Below, one piece after another: positions 1 through 8,115 of a stretch of DNA of 64,000 nucleotides. The position numbers and the translations under genes were made by a program. Where the stretch lies: the NCBI RefSeq assembly GCF_006265095.1, contig NZ_VCNK01000006.1, forward strand, positions 149,328 through 213,327. Reading direction: 5' to 3'. Below the pieces are notes generated by a model. It was given only the letters and a program-made list of their open reading frames with translations, ran no database searches and had not been told where the DNA came from. Origin of the DNA: Phaeobacter sp. B1627 (lineage in GTDB: Bacteria > Pseudomonadota > Alphaproteobacteria > Rhodobacterales > Rhodobacteraceae). The stretch's first letter is position 1; each line of letters opens with the position of its first letter.

Positions 1-1163
1 TGCCAGTAGGCGACGTTGGAGGCGCGTTCCTCAAGCGAGCCGCCATCCCGCAGATCGCCCTCTTTGATACCGCGCTCGGTTGCGCCAACCCAGGGTTTGC
101 CCTCGTACCAGAAGGCATATTTGTCGGCGTCCATGACGTTTTTGACGTTGGTTGTGGGGGAGTAGTAGCCCTGTTCGGACACCGCGATGGCGGGGGGACC
201 GGACAGCCAGTAATCGGCGTAGGCTGCGACCGCTTCGAGGTTCGTCGAGGTCTTGAGGGGGGCGACCCCGATTGCCCAGCCACGGTAGCCGCTTTCCATC
301 GTCGCATAGGAGCATTCAACGCCCTGCGCCTTGACGGCCATGACAGCAGGCTGCCAGGCGTCGGCAATGACCATCTCGCCCGATGCCAGCAGGTTCACCA
401 GCTCGCCAAAGTCCCCCCAAAGCGCTCTGAACTGCCCTTCTTTCTTCTTGGCAATCAGGAACTTTGCCGCTTCTTCAATGGCTTCGGCGTCCGGGTTGCC
501 GGGGTTGGAGACTTCCAACAGACCCAATTCGTTCATCGCCAGAACCGCCTGACCGAATGCAATCAGCGGGTCAACGTTCAGGCCGGTCTTGCCCTTGAAT
601 TTGGGATCGAACAGCGACGACCATTTGGAGGCCTCCTCTGCTTCGACAAGGTCAGGGCGATAGCCAATGGAGTCGAAATTGTAGACCGTCGGCACCATAT
701 TGAGGCGCGTCTGGCTTTCGTCTTCCCAGATCTGACCAACGATCTGACGGTTGAGGTCCCAGCGGTCGGACGATTTGGTGAACGTGTCGCGGATCCCGGC
801 CCAGTTCTCGAGGTTTGCGGCCTCAATCGGTGCCAGCTTGTCGGTGGCAACCATCGCCGCAAGGCGTTCACCGATGATTTCCCAGCAATCATAGGCATCT
901 GACCCGGACAGGATTTCCGTCTGGGTGTTGGGGAAGATGTCGGCCTTGCCGCTGACGGCGCCGACGCCGGATTTCTGTTTGAAGTCGTTCAGGATGCGTT
1001 CCTGAACCGTCACCGACAGGCCGACAGTGCGCAATTCCTGGTTGCCCAGTTCAGCCGCAAAGGCCTGCTGCGCGCCGAGAAACGGCACCCCGCCAGCCGC
1101 AAGCGCGGCGCTGCCTGCTGTGGTCTTCAAAAAGTTGCGTCGAGAGAGAGTCGCATGTGTCAC
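1..1163 (-). CDS. Tat-exported ABC transporter substrate-binding protein, Pot/spermidine-type (C-terminus cut by window edge)
   Basis: The reading frame is open from a GTG at 1163 to the window edge, giving about 387 residues. An AAGGAG box lies just upstream of the GTG. The N-terminus has a twin-arginine motif (SRRNFLK, residues 7-13) followed by an Ala/Gly-rich hydrophobic stretch ending near AFA, so the protein is probably exported folded. The rest resembles PotD-like periplasmic binding proteins. It is the last visible gene of a minus-strand set with an ABC ATPase, two permeases and two short-chain dehydrogenases, and is probably the receptor of that importer. The substrate is not readable; polyamine is only the family label, and the dehydrogenases hint at an alcohol or amino-alcohol. 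Confidence 0.85.
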   Translation of the reverse strand, partial: MTHATLSRRNFLKTTAGSAALAAGGVPFLGAQQAFAAELGNQELRTVGLSVTVQERILNDFKQKSGVGAVSGKADIFPNTQTEILSGSDAYDCWEIIGERLAAMVATDKLAPIEAANLENWAGIRDTFTKSSDRWDLNRQIVGQIWEDESQTRLNMVPTVYNFDSIGYRPDLVEAEEASKWSSLFDPKFKGKTGLNVDPLIAFGQAVLAMNELGLLEVSNPGNPDAEAIEEAAKFLIAKKKEGQFRALWGDFGELVNLLASGEMVIADAWQPAVMAVKAQGVECSYATMESGYRGWAIGVAPLKTSTNLEAVAAYADYWLSGPPAIAVSEQGYYSPTTNVKNVMDADKYAFWYEGKPWVGATERGIKEGDLRDGGSLEERASNVAYW

Positions 1164-1206
1164 TGTTATACTCCTTGTTGAGGTCGTTTGATTTTGGTTG
1201 TTTTTG

Positions 1207-1222
1207 GGAAGGCAGACCTTCC
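1207..1222 (-). other. short intercistronic hairpin between SDR and binding-protein genes
   Basis: A 6-bp perfect stem (GGAAGG / CCTTCC) with a 4-nt loop lies in the 67-bp gap between the two genes. There is no U-run after it on the minus strand. It could set the relative mRNA level of the binding protein, but this is only a guess. Confidence 0.3.
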
Positions 1223-1230
1223 TTTGGTGT

Positions 1231-1986
1231 TCAGTAGCGCCCGACCATCAGCCCACCGTCCACGGTAATGACCTGTCCCGTCAGATACCGCGCGGCATCG
1301 GACGCGAGAAAACCCACAACATCAGCAATGTCGGCAGGCTGACCGATGCGTCCCAGGGGCACGATATCGCCCACTGTTTTGGCACCTTCGGGACCAAGTG
1401 AATGTTTCTCTGACAACAGCTGAGCGGTGCGGATGTAGCCCGGTGCCACGCCGTTGACGCGCACCCCGTGCCGGCCCAGTTCCACCGCCAGCCCCCGCAC
1501 GAGCCCGACCACGCCCGCCTTCGCGGCGGAGTAGTGGACATGTTCGTCCCAGCCATAAGCGACGCCCATGATCGACGACAGACAGACAATCGCCCCGCTG
1601 CCGCGCGCCTTCATCCCGGCCGCGGCAGGGCGGATCACCCGCAGCATCCCCTTGAGATCGATGTCAAAGGTCTGATCCCATTTCTCGTCGGTGAGGTGTT
1701 CGAGCGGAACACGGTGCGCAATGCCCGCGTTTGCGACGATTGTGTCGATCCTGCCAAAACGGGTTTCGATGTCCTTGACCACGGCATCGACGCGCCGGGT
1801 GTCGGTCACATCAAGATGCTGAAATTCGGCTTCGCCGCCCGCCTTGCGGATCTCCTGCACCACATTGCGGCCCTCATCCTCCAGCACATCGGTGACCACG
1901 ACATGGTCTCCGCGGGCGGCGAGCGCCTTGGCGGTGGCCCGTCCGATGCCAATTCCGGCGCCGGTGATCAAAGCGATTGAGGTCAT
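1231..1986 (-). CDS. short-chain dehydrogenase/reductase (SDR)
   Basis: A 251-residue classical SDR. The cofactor motif TGAGIGIG is at residues 8-15, NAG at 86-88, the catalytic Ser near 137-138, Tyr152 and Lys156 (YSAAK). It is a cytoplasmic NAD(P)-dependent oxidoreductase of unknown substrate. Its start overlaps the stop of the preceding SDR gene by 4 bp (ATGA), so the two are translationally coupled. Two adjacent SDRs inside a transporter operon suggest sequential oxidation or epimerisation of the imported compound (inference). Confidence 0.9.
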   Translation of the reverse strand: MTSIALITGAGIGIGRATAKALAARGDHVVVTDVLEDEGRNVVQEIRKAGGEAEFQHLDVTDTRRVDAVVKDIETRFGRIDTIVANAGIAHRVPLEHLTDEKWDQTFDIDLKGMLRVIRPAAAGMKARGSGAIVCLSSIMGVAYGWDEHVHYSAAKAGVVGLVRGLAVELGRHGVRVNGVAPGYIRTAQLLSEKHSLGPEGAKTVGDIVPLGRIGQPADIADVVGFLASDAARYLTGQVITVDGGLMVGRY

Positions 1987-2699
1987 AGCATTACGTCTCC
2001 GGAATTGGGGGAAAGGGTCTGGCCTACGTATATCCGCGCAGCGTCAGAACAGAGGAATGCGACGGTTTCGGCCACATCTTCCGGCTCGCCAAAGTGGCCC
2101 AGTGGCAGCTCGGCGGCCTTGGCCGACCGCCAGTCGTCTGACAGGGCGCGCACGAGCGGCGTGTTGATCGGGCCGGGCGCCACGGCGTTGACGCGCACGC
2201 CCCCGGTCGAGACCTCGCGCGCCAGCGCCTTGGTCATTGCGATGATCCCGGCCTTTGCGGCGGAGTAGTGGACCAGTTCAATTCCTCCGATCTGCCCCAG
2301 TTGCGACGCCATGTTGACCACGCAACCGGATTTTCTTTTCAACATGTCGGGCAGGACCGCGCGGGTGCAGAGATAGGTGCCGCGCAAGTGGACCGCGATC
2401 ATGCGGTCAAAGTCGGCAGGCTCCAGATCGACGAAGCGCGACTGATGAACGTGGCCTGCATTGTTGACCAGATGCGTTGGCGCGCCGAATACCTCGGTGC
2501 AGCGCTCGACCATGCGCGCGACATCAGCCTCGTTTGAGACATCGCCTTGCACGGCCACGCCGCCGATCTCCTTTGCTGCGCGGTCCGCGGCCTCGGCGTC
2601 GTAATCATTGACGACGACATTGTATCGGAGGGCCGCGAGCTTTGTGGCGACGGCAAGTCCGATCCCGGATCCTGCGCCTGTAATAATGACGGTTTTCAT
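1983..2699 (-). CDS. short-chain dehydrogenase/reductase (SDR)
   Basis: A 238-residue classical SDR with TGAGSGIG at residues 7-14, NNAG at 79-82, a Ser near 132, and Tyr145/Lys149 (YSAAK). It differs clearly from its neighbour at 1231-1986, so this is not a recent duplication. It overlaps the permease gene upstream and the next SDR downstream by 4 bp each, which places it firmly inside the ABC operon. The substrate is unknown; the tail is consistent with a homotetrameric FabG-like enzyme. Confidence 0.9.
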   Translation of the reverse strand: MKTVIITGAGSGIGLAVATKLAALRYNVVVNDYDAEAADRAAKEIGGVAVQGDVSNEADVARMVERCTEVFGAPTHLVNNAGHVHQSRFVDLEPADFDRMIAVHLRGTYLCTRAVLPDMLKRKSGCVVNMASQLGQIGGIELVHYSAAKAGIIAMTKALAREVSTGGVRVNAVAPGPINTPLVRALSDDWRSAKAAELPLGHFGEPEDVAETVAFLCSDAARIYVGQTLSPNSGDVML

Positions 2700-3547
2700 G
2701 CGATGTCTTCCTGCATAGCCATCTTCTTGGCGCGCCGGACGCTCAGCGCCATCAGGATGCCGTAGACCGATAGCAGCGCGAATGAGAACAATGTGGTCAT
2801 GACGCCAAAAGCGAAGATGTTGGGATGAATTTCGACCGAGAAGGTGCCGTAGATCGCCAGCGGCAAGGTCTGGTCCCGCCCGGATGCAAAGAGGGTGCGC
2901 GGGAACTCGTCGAAGCTCAGCGTGAAGGCAAAGAGCATGGCCGACAGCACGCCCGGAAAAATCAGCGGAAAGGTCACCTTGCGGAAGGTTCTGATGGGGG
3001 ACACGCCCAGCGACCAGGAGGCTTCCTCCACCGATCCGTCAAAGCGGTTGAGGATCGCCAGCATCACCAGGAAGGCAAAGGGGAAGGTATAGACCACATG
3101 GGCGAGAAACGCCGTGCTCCACCAGTGCCGGTCAATGCCCAGCACATTGTTGGCGAGCAGCGATGTGCCCAGCCCCGTCAGGACGCCCGGCACCATCATG
3201 CCCAGCACAATCAGGTAGAACACGATGCCCGACCCGCGGAACCGTTTGCGAAACGCCTGTGCGGCCATGACGCCAAGGACAGTCGAGGTGACCATTGTCA
3301 TGAAGGCCAGCACCAATGACCGGATCAGCGCTTCGCCAACCGGCAAGGGTGCGATCCGCGAGGGCGGCGTCAGGCCGAAAAGGTGCTGATACCAGTAGGT
3401 TGACCAGGAGAGGATCGGGAACTGGGGACCGCCTTCGGGGCCTTGCTGGAAGGACAGGATGCCCAAAACGATGAACGGGCCATAAAGAAACAGGATGAAC
3501 AGGCCGACGTATACGGCGAGGATCGGTTTAAGGACCTTGGATTCCAT
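2696..3547 (-). CDS. ABC transporter permease, PotC-like
   Basis: A 283-residue inner-membrane permease with about six hydrophobic segments. The cytoplasmic coupling loop has the EAA-type pattern (EEASWSLGVSP, roughly residues 173-183). It belongs to the MetI-like BPD_transp_1 family, second permease of Pot-type importers. It starts 3 bp after the stop of the first permease and ends in a 4-bp overlap with an SDR gene. It pairs with the permease at 3551-4417 and the ATPase at 4414-5499. Confidence 0.9.
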   Translation of the reverse strand: MESKVLKPILAVYVGLFILFLYGPFIVLGILSFQQGPEGGPQFPILSWSTYWYQHLFGLTPPSRIAPLPVGEALIRSLVLAFMTMVTSTVLGVMAAQAFRKRFRGSGIVFYLIVLGMMVPGVLTGLGTSLLANNVLGIDRHWWSTAFLAHVVYTFPFAFLVMLAILNRFDGSVEEASWSLGVSPIRTFRKVTFPLIFPGVLSAMLFAFTLSFDEFPRTLFASGRDQTLPLAIYGTFSVEIHPNIFAFGVMTTLFSFALLSVYGILMALSVRRAKKMAMQEDIA

Positions 3548-3550
3548 CTC

Positions 3551-4417
3551 TCAGATCTCCCGCTTCAGGTCGACAATGCGCAGAAAGCCTGCAACCACGA
3601 TGCCCAACAGTATTGTCAGGATTACTCCGACGACCGAGGCCATCGCCCATTTCAGCGATCCAACCTGGGTGACGATGATATTGCCGAGGAGGTTCACCTT
3701 GCGTCCCGACAAGGCGCCTGATGTGGCGAATTCCCCGAGCACCATGACGCTGACAAAGATAGAGCCGACCACAACGCCCGGCAGGCTGAGCGGCAGGACG
3801 ATCTTCCAGAAAATGCGCCCAAAGCCTGCGCCAAGATCGCGGGCGGCCTCGATAATATTGCGGTCGATGCGCCCCAGCATGAAGGCAATAGGGCCGACCA
3901 TGAAGACCACATAGATCTGGGTCATGCCGATGATGACCGACAACTCTGAAAACAGCAGCACTTCGATCGGGCTGTCGATGAGGCCGAGCTTTTGCAAAAT
4001 GATGTTGATCGCGCCCTCCTTGCCCAGCATCGGCCGCCAGGCCAGCACGCGGATCAGGAAGGAGGTCCAGAAGGGGATCACACAGAGCACCAGCAGGATG
4101 GTCGAGACAGTCTTGCTCTTGACCAGCAGCCCCACATAGAGCGCCGCAGGATAGCCGATCAGGATGGTCAGCGACAGAACGATCAGCCACAGGCGAATGG
4201 TCGTCCACAATGCCCCGACATAGGCTTCGGAGCCGAAAAAATTCTTCCAGCTGTCGAGGGTCAAGGTGGAGTTGATGGCGAATGTCGTCTGGGTCCAGAA
4301 TGAAACATATAGGATCATCATGATCGGAGCGACGAGGAACAGGATCATCCAGACAACGCCGGGGGCGAGCAGGCGGACGGTGTTTGACGTCTCCCGGGAC
4401 GGGGTTGCAGCGCTCAT
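3551..4417 (-). CDS. ABC transporter permease, PotB-like
   Basis: A 288-residue permease with about six membrane segments and an EAA-type loop (EAARDLGAGF). I chose the ATG at 4417 because it overlaps the ATPase stop as ATGA, gives the expected N-terminus with its first membrane helix near residue 20, and has a purine-rich GGAAAGGAAA stretch upstream. An in-frame start 45 bp earlier only adds a charged extension. First permease of the importer whose other parts flank it. Confidence 0.9.
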   Translation of the reverse strand: MSAATPSRETSNTVRLLAPGVVWMILFLVAPIMMILYVSFWTQTTFAINSTLTLDSWKNFFGSEAYVGALWTTIRLWLIVLSLTILIGYPAALYVGLLVKSKTVSTILLVLCVIPFWTSFLIRVLAWRPMLGKEGAINIILQKLGLIDSPIEVLLFSELSVIIGMTQIYVVFMVGPIAFMLGRIDRNIIEAARDLGAGFGRIFWKIVLPLSLPGVVVGSIFVSVMVLGEFATSGALSGRKVNLLGNIIVTQVGSLKWAMASVVGVILTILLGIVVAGFLRIVDLKREI

Positions 4418-5499
4418 CTTGCGGTTTCCTTTCCGAATACGATCGCCTGCGCGGGATCCCATGACAGTGTGTATTTCTCACCGACCGTCAGATCGCGCGG
4501 CTCACCAAGGCTGAGGTGGTGGTCGACCTCGACGGTTTTGCGGTCCTCGGTCTCGAACAGGAAGACGATTGACGATCCGAGGTATTCGCTGGCGAGGTAG
4601 CGAACGGGCAGAGCCGGACCCGGCAAATCCACCACGTCTGCATCGAAGATACGGGTGCGGTCATATCGGATTGCGTAGACGTCGCTTGTGTTCGCCCGGA
4701 CAGAGGAGACGGGCGTCGCGCCGAATGGTCCTTCAAAGATGGCACCATCAAGCCGGCCGTCGAAGAGATTGAACCTATTGAGAAACAGCGCCACATCCGA
4801 GAGGGCAGGGCTGTCGTAGATCGCCTCCGGCGTGCCGTATTGCACGATCTGGCCTTTGTCCAGAACGGCCACCTGATCGCCCATCGCCAGCGCTTCGGTT
4901 TCGCTGCCGGTCACATGCAGGAAGGTCACGTCGAGCCGTTCACGGATGGCGCGAAGCTCGGTCTGCATCCGTTCGCGCAGGTTGGCGTCCAGTGCCCCCA
5001 GGGGTTCATCCAAAAGCACCAGCTTCGGCTGCAGCACCAGCGAGCGCGCCAGCGCAACACGTTGTTTCTGACCGCCGGAAATCTGATCGGGGCTGCGATC
5101 TTCCATCCCGCTGAGCCCCACCATCTCGATGGCGCTCGACACCCGGTCGGTGATTTCGGCGGCGGATATTTTCAGGGCCCCATTGCGCAGACCGAAGGCC
5201 ACGTTCTCAAAGATCGTCAGATGCGGGAACAGGGCGAAGTTTTGAAACACAAAGCCAATGCCACGCTCATGCGCCGGCAGGTCGGTGATATCGCGGCCTT
5301 GAAACCAGATACGACCGGTGTCCGGCTTCTCAAACCCTGCGATCACGCGCAGAAGGCAGGTCTTGCCGGATCCCGAGGGCCCAAGCAGGGCAATATAGCT
5401 GTTGTCTTCGGCGACAAAATCAATGCCGTCAAGTGCGGTCAGGTCGCCGTACTTATGCGTCACACCCTCCAACCGAAATATAGGTTCGCTTTGCGTCAT
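4414..5499 (-). CDS. ABC transporter ATP-binding protein, PotA-like, lacking the switch histidine
   Basis: A 361-residue ATPase. Walker A GPSGSGKT is at residues 40-47, the signature ISGGQKQR at 140-147 and Walker B LVLLDE at 160-165, with a C-terminal TOBE-like domain from about residue 240. The H-loop normally reads VTHDQ in this family; here it reads HVTGSETEAL (195-204), with Gly where the switch histidine should be. Other motifs are intact, so the protein is probably functional with altered coupling, or a neighbouring residue substitutes. First gene after the 233-bp gap behind the GntR gene and probably first of the transport operon. Confidence 0.9.
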   Translation of the reverse strand: MTQSEPIFRLEGVTHKYGDLTALDGIDFVAEDNSYIALLGPSGSGKTCLLRVIAGFEKPDTGRIWFQGRDITDLPAHERGIGFVFQNFALFPHLTIFENVAFGLRNGALKISAAEITDRVSSAIEMVGLSGMEDRSPDQISGGQKQRVALARSLVLQPKLVLLDEPLGALDANLRERMQTELRAIRERLDVTFLHVTGSETEALAMGDQVAVLDKGQIVQYGTPEAIYDSPALSDVALFLNRFNLFDGRLDGAIFEGPFGATPVSSVRANTSDVYAIRYDRTRIFDADVVDLPGPALPVRYLASEYLGSSIVFLFETEDRKTVEVDHHLSLGEPRDLTVGEKYTLSWDPAQAIVFGKETAR

Positions 5500-5681
5500 A
5501 GAGCCCTCTCTCTTTTGCGAAGGCCGCCCTCATTCCGGGTTGGGGCAGCAATAGGACGGTTTTCCGGCGCCCACATCGCAAATTGTATAAAGTATGAAAT
5601 GGCTAATTTTGTGCCACGGCAATAGCCATCTTTTCGAAGGTTTCCGTGAAATACTCTACCTGAGATAGAAGATTTGCCGGA

Positions 5682-5702
5682 ATGTGAACAATTATTCCAC
5701 AT
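5682..5702. promoter_or_regulatory. candidate operator/promoter region of the ABC operon
   Basis: The AT-richer gap 5500-5732 lies between the GntR gene and the ABC ATPase. It holds an imperfect 21-bp inverted repeat with arms ATGTG and CACAT around an AT-rich centre, and a 10-bp palindrome AAATGCATTT at 5724-5733 touching the GntR stop codon. The natural candidate ligand is the adjacent GntR regulator. No clear -35/-10 pair can be assigned. Confidence 0.3.
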
Positions 5703-5732
5703 CACAAATGCCTTTTGGATGCGAAATGCATT

Positions 5733-6719
5733 TTAGTGGACCGGAATCAGATATGGGGGCCGCGACTCGCTTTCGGGAATCAGCGCCACAATCTTGAGCC
5801 GGGCGAGGCTCTTGAACGACAGGATGCGCAGATGTTCCTTCAGGTAGGCCGTTGCGGCATCGGTTTGCCGGGAGCCGATCAGCTCGAACAGAATGCGGTA
5901 TTGATCCTGCGCGACTGGATCTTCCGGCAGGCCAAGATCGCTGAGCGCTTTGTCCATCGCCGAGAGCAGTAGGCGGTTGTTGCTGATGATTTCCACCAGC
6001 GCGCTGTTTGGCGCCCGTTCAAAGCACAGCCGCATCAGGGCATCATCCAGTTCAGCCGAGTCCTTTACCTTGCCGCTGTCGATCTGCTGACTGATCTCCA
6101 CGATCTGAGCGTGGTCGATGTGGTCGGCGGCCTGTATCAGGGCGGCCGGTTCCATGATGCTGCGCAGCTCGAATTTTTCGCGCAATGTTCTCGCCGTCAG
6201 CGGCCCGGCAAGCCAATGCGAGGTTGCGCCTTTGCGGATCAGCCCACGTTCATTCAGTCGGCTGAGCACGTCGCGGGCCACGGTACGGCTGACGCCAAGA
6301 TGGTTGGCCAATTCGGTTTCAATGACCCGAAACTCGCCAAAAATCTGGCAGGAGGCGATTTCGGCCTCGACCTTGTCATAGACCCGCTGCCAGGTGCCGC
6401 GCACCGCAAGGGCCGAGCGGGATATGTGCGGAATTTCAAAGCCGAACTCTTCGAGCGGCCTGCGGATCGGGGCGGGGTTTGTCTGGCCGTCGCCCACCAG
6501 ATATCCGCGCCCGCGGAACCTGTGGATCAACCCTTCGGCGTTCAGCATCCGCAAGGAGGCCTGCACAGGCGCGCGGCTGGTTTGCATCAGCTTGGCGATC
6601 GGCCCTTCGATGAGGACAAACCCATCCGGCAGGCGCCCCGAGCGGATATTGTGGCGCAGAACGCTGCTGATGGTTTCATAGAGCGGCGCCTGCCCAGGGG
6701 GTGTGGGTTTCGGGCTCAT
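5733..6719 (-). CDS. GntR-family regulator with two N-terminal winged-helix domains and an FCD-like effector domain
   Basis: A 328-residue protein. Residues 10-75 form a GntR-type winged helix (segment SRAPVQASLRMLNAEGLI). Residues about 110-170 form a second one (GVSRTVARDVLSRLNERGLI). The rest is mostly helical and resembles an FCD ligand-binding domain. Typical FadR/FCD regulators have one HTH and about 230 residues, so the duplicated DNA-binding module is unusual. Its start overlaps the stop of the solute-binding-protein gene by 4 bp, so the two are translationally coupled. It probably controls the flanking catabolic and transport genes. Confidence 0.88.
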   Translation of the reverse strand: MSPKPTPPGQAPLYETISSVLRHNIRSGRLPDGFVLIEGPIAKLMQTSRAPVQASLRMLNAEGLIHRFRGRGYLVGDGQTNPAPIRRPLEEFGFEIPHISRSALAVRGTWQRVYDKVEAEIASCQIFGEFRVIETELANHLGVSRTVARDVLSRLNERGLIRKGATSHWLAGPLTARTLREKFELRSIMEPAALIQAADHIDHAQIVEISQQIDSGKVKDSAELDDALMRLCFERAPNSALVEIISNNRLLLSAMDKALSDLGLPEDPVAQDQYRILFELIGSRQTDAATAYLKEHLRILSFKSLARLKIVALIPESESRPPYLIPVH

Positions 6720-7930
6720 GAGGCGGGGCTCCCCAGCGACCTGATAAAGCGCTTCCAGGCGCGGGCTGCGTAATTATATTCGTCCATGACGGTATTCCAG
6801 AGCGCGATCCTGCTGACCCGCTCCCGGTAGGCCCCGCCGGGGCGGCGCTGGCCAGTGCGGACGACGATCCTGCCGTCCGGCCCCTTGAGGTCGCAGCGCG
6901 CGGGATCTCCATCATACCAATAGCCCCATTCCTCCGGGCTCAGATATTCCCGCACCCCTTTGGAATTCGTCATATAATGTCCCTGCCGCGCCATCAGCGC
7001 TCCGGCCGGGCCGGTCAGCCACCAATTTAGATATTCATAGGCCATGTCCAGTTTTGCGCCTGTAAGGTGGCGCGCGAGCGATGCACCACCATGCCACGCC
7101 CGGTACCCTTCACGCGGCACGCTTTCGCGAAAAATCCCCGTCATCTCGCCCAGGTTTCCATAGGACGGCGACCACATGCTCTGCACTGAGACGCGGTCTG
7201 CCTGAATGAAGGCTTCGGCCTCGTCGGGCGACAGCCAGCTGCCGACAAAAAAACCTTGTTGTCGCAGGGTTTCGAGCAGCGCCATCAGGCTGTCGATTTC
7301 GTCTACGGTCATATTGCCGATGTCCTGAAACGTCAGATCGCCATTGGCTTCTGCCGCAAGAGCGGCGTCAAAAATGCCGATTGCAGGTTCATCCACCAGG
7401 GCGATCCGCCCGCGGGCACGCCGGTCAAGCAGCCAGGCCCAGCTGGATCCCTCCGGCCCCTCATCGCCAAAAAGGCGGCGGTCGAATCCAAAGCTGTCAA
7501 CGTTATGCGCGGTTGGCAGCATACTGATGGTTGACATTGGGTGTGGTCCCAATGTGCCGTCGGGCTGGACATAGAGCTTGCGCATCGGGGCATCGCCGTG
7601 GCCGTGCCAGGTGTACTTGCTGATGCCCCCCGCCTTGGCGAGGTCGCCGATGTCGTCCCACTGCGTGATCCGGTCGGTCTGGATCGGCTGCAGGGCCCCC
7701 CAGTACCAAACGATATCGAGGTTGTGGAAACACTGCTCGTAGATGTCGTAGCCCTGCGGGTCGACCGCAGCGCGGTGCTGACAGGTCAGAAAGTCGAGGG
7801 ACTCGTGCTCAATGTCAAAGCCGAGGTCCGCCACGGCCATGTTACGCACTTGCGCGAGCAAGGTCACATCGGTGCCCCGAACCCGCAGTAAACGCCGCTT
7901 TTTGTGAGGGGGGGAGGCAAGTCTGTTCAT
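6716..7930 (-). CDS. PotD-like solute-binding protein without a recognisable export signal
   Basis: About 404 residues from the ATG at 7930. The fold begins almost at once with LRVRGTDVTLL (residues 15-25), the usual first strand of extracellular solute-binding proteins, preceded only by a short basic stretch. No Sec, Tat or lipobox signal is visible. A longer frame from a TTG at 8044 adds a charged, non-hydrophobic extension and creates no signal either. The Trp/Tyr-rich segments (WYWGALQP, YEYLNWWL) fit the Pot family. It lies after pxpC and overlaps the GntR start. It may be a cytosolic ligand sensor or chaperone rather than a transport receptor (inference). Confidence 0.75.
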   Translation of the reverse strand: MNRLASPPHKKRRLLRVRGTDVTLLAQVRNMAVADLGFDIEHESLDFLTCQHRAAVDPQGYDIYEQCFHNLDIVWYWGALQPIQTDRITQWDDIGDLAKAGGISKYTWHGHGDAPMRKLYVQPDGTLGPHPMSTISMLPTAHNVDSFGFDRRLFGDEGPEGSSWAWLLDRRARGRIALVDEPAIGIFDAALAAEANGDLTFQDIGNMTVDEIDSLMALLETLRQQGFFVGSWLSPDEAEAFIQADRVSVQSMWSPSYGNLGEMTGIFRESVPREGYRAWHGGASLARHLTGAKLDMAYEYLNWWLTGPAGALMARQGHYMTNSKGVREYLSPEEWGYWYDGDPARCDLKGPDGRIVVRTGQRRPGGAYRERVSRIALWNTVMDEYNYAARAWKRFIRSLGSPAS

Positions 7931-8115
7931 TTTGGCCGGATCCACGGACAGGGTTGGATTTGGTTTCCCTCGAGGCGGGGAAGAGCGTCTGTCGCCATCA
8001 ATGTTTGCCTGAAACATCAGGGCGTAGGCGGGTTCTACATTCAAGGCGGCGTGTCAGAATAGGGCCCCGGCGGCCTGAAACGGGCAGGGCGCCGGGACGG
8101 GTGTCATGTGCGGGC

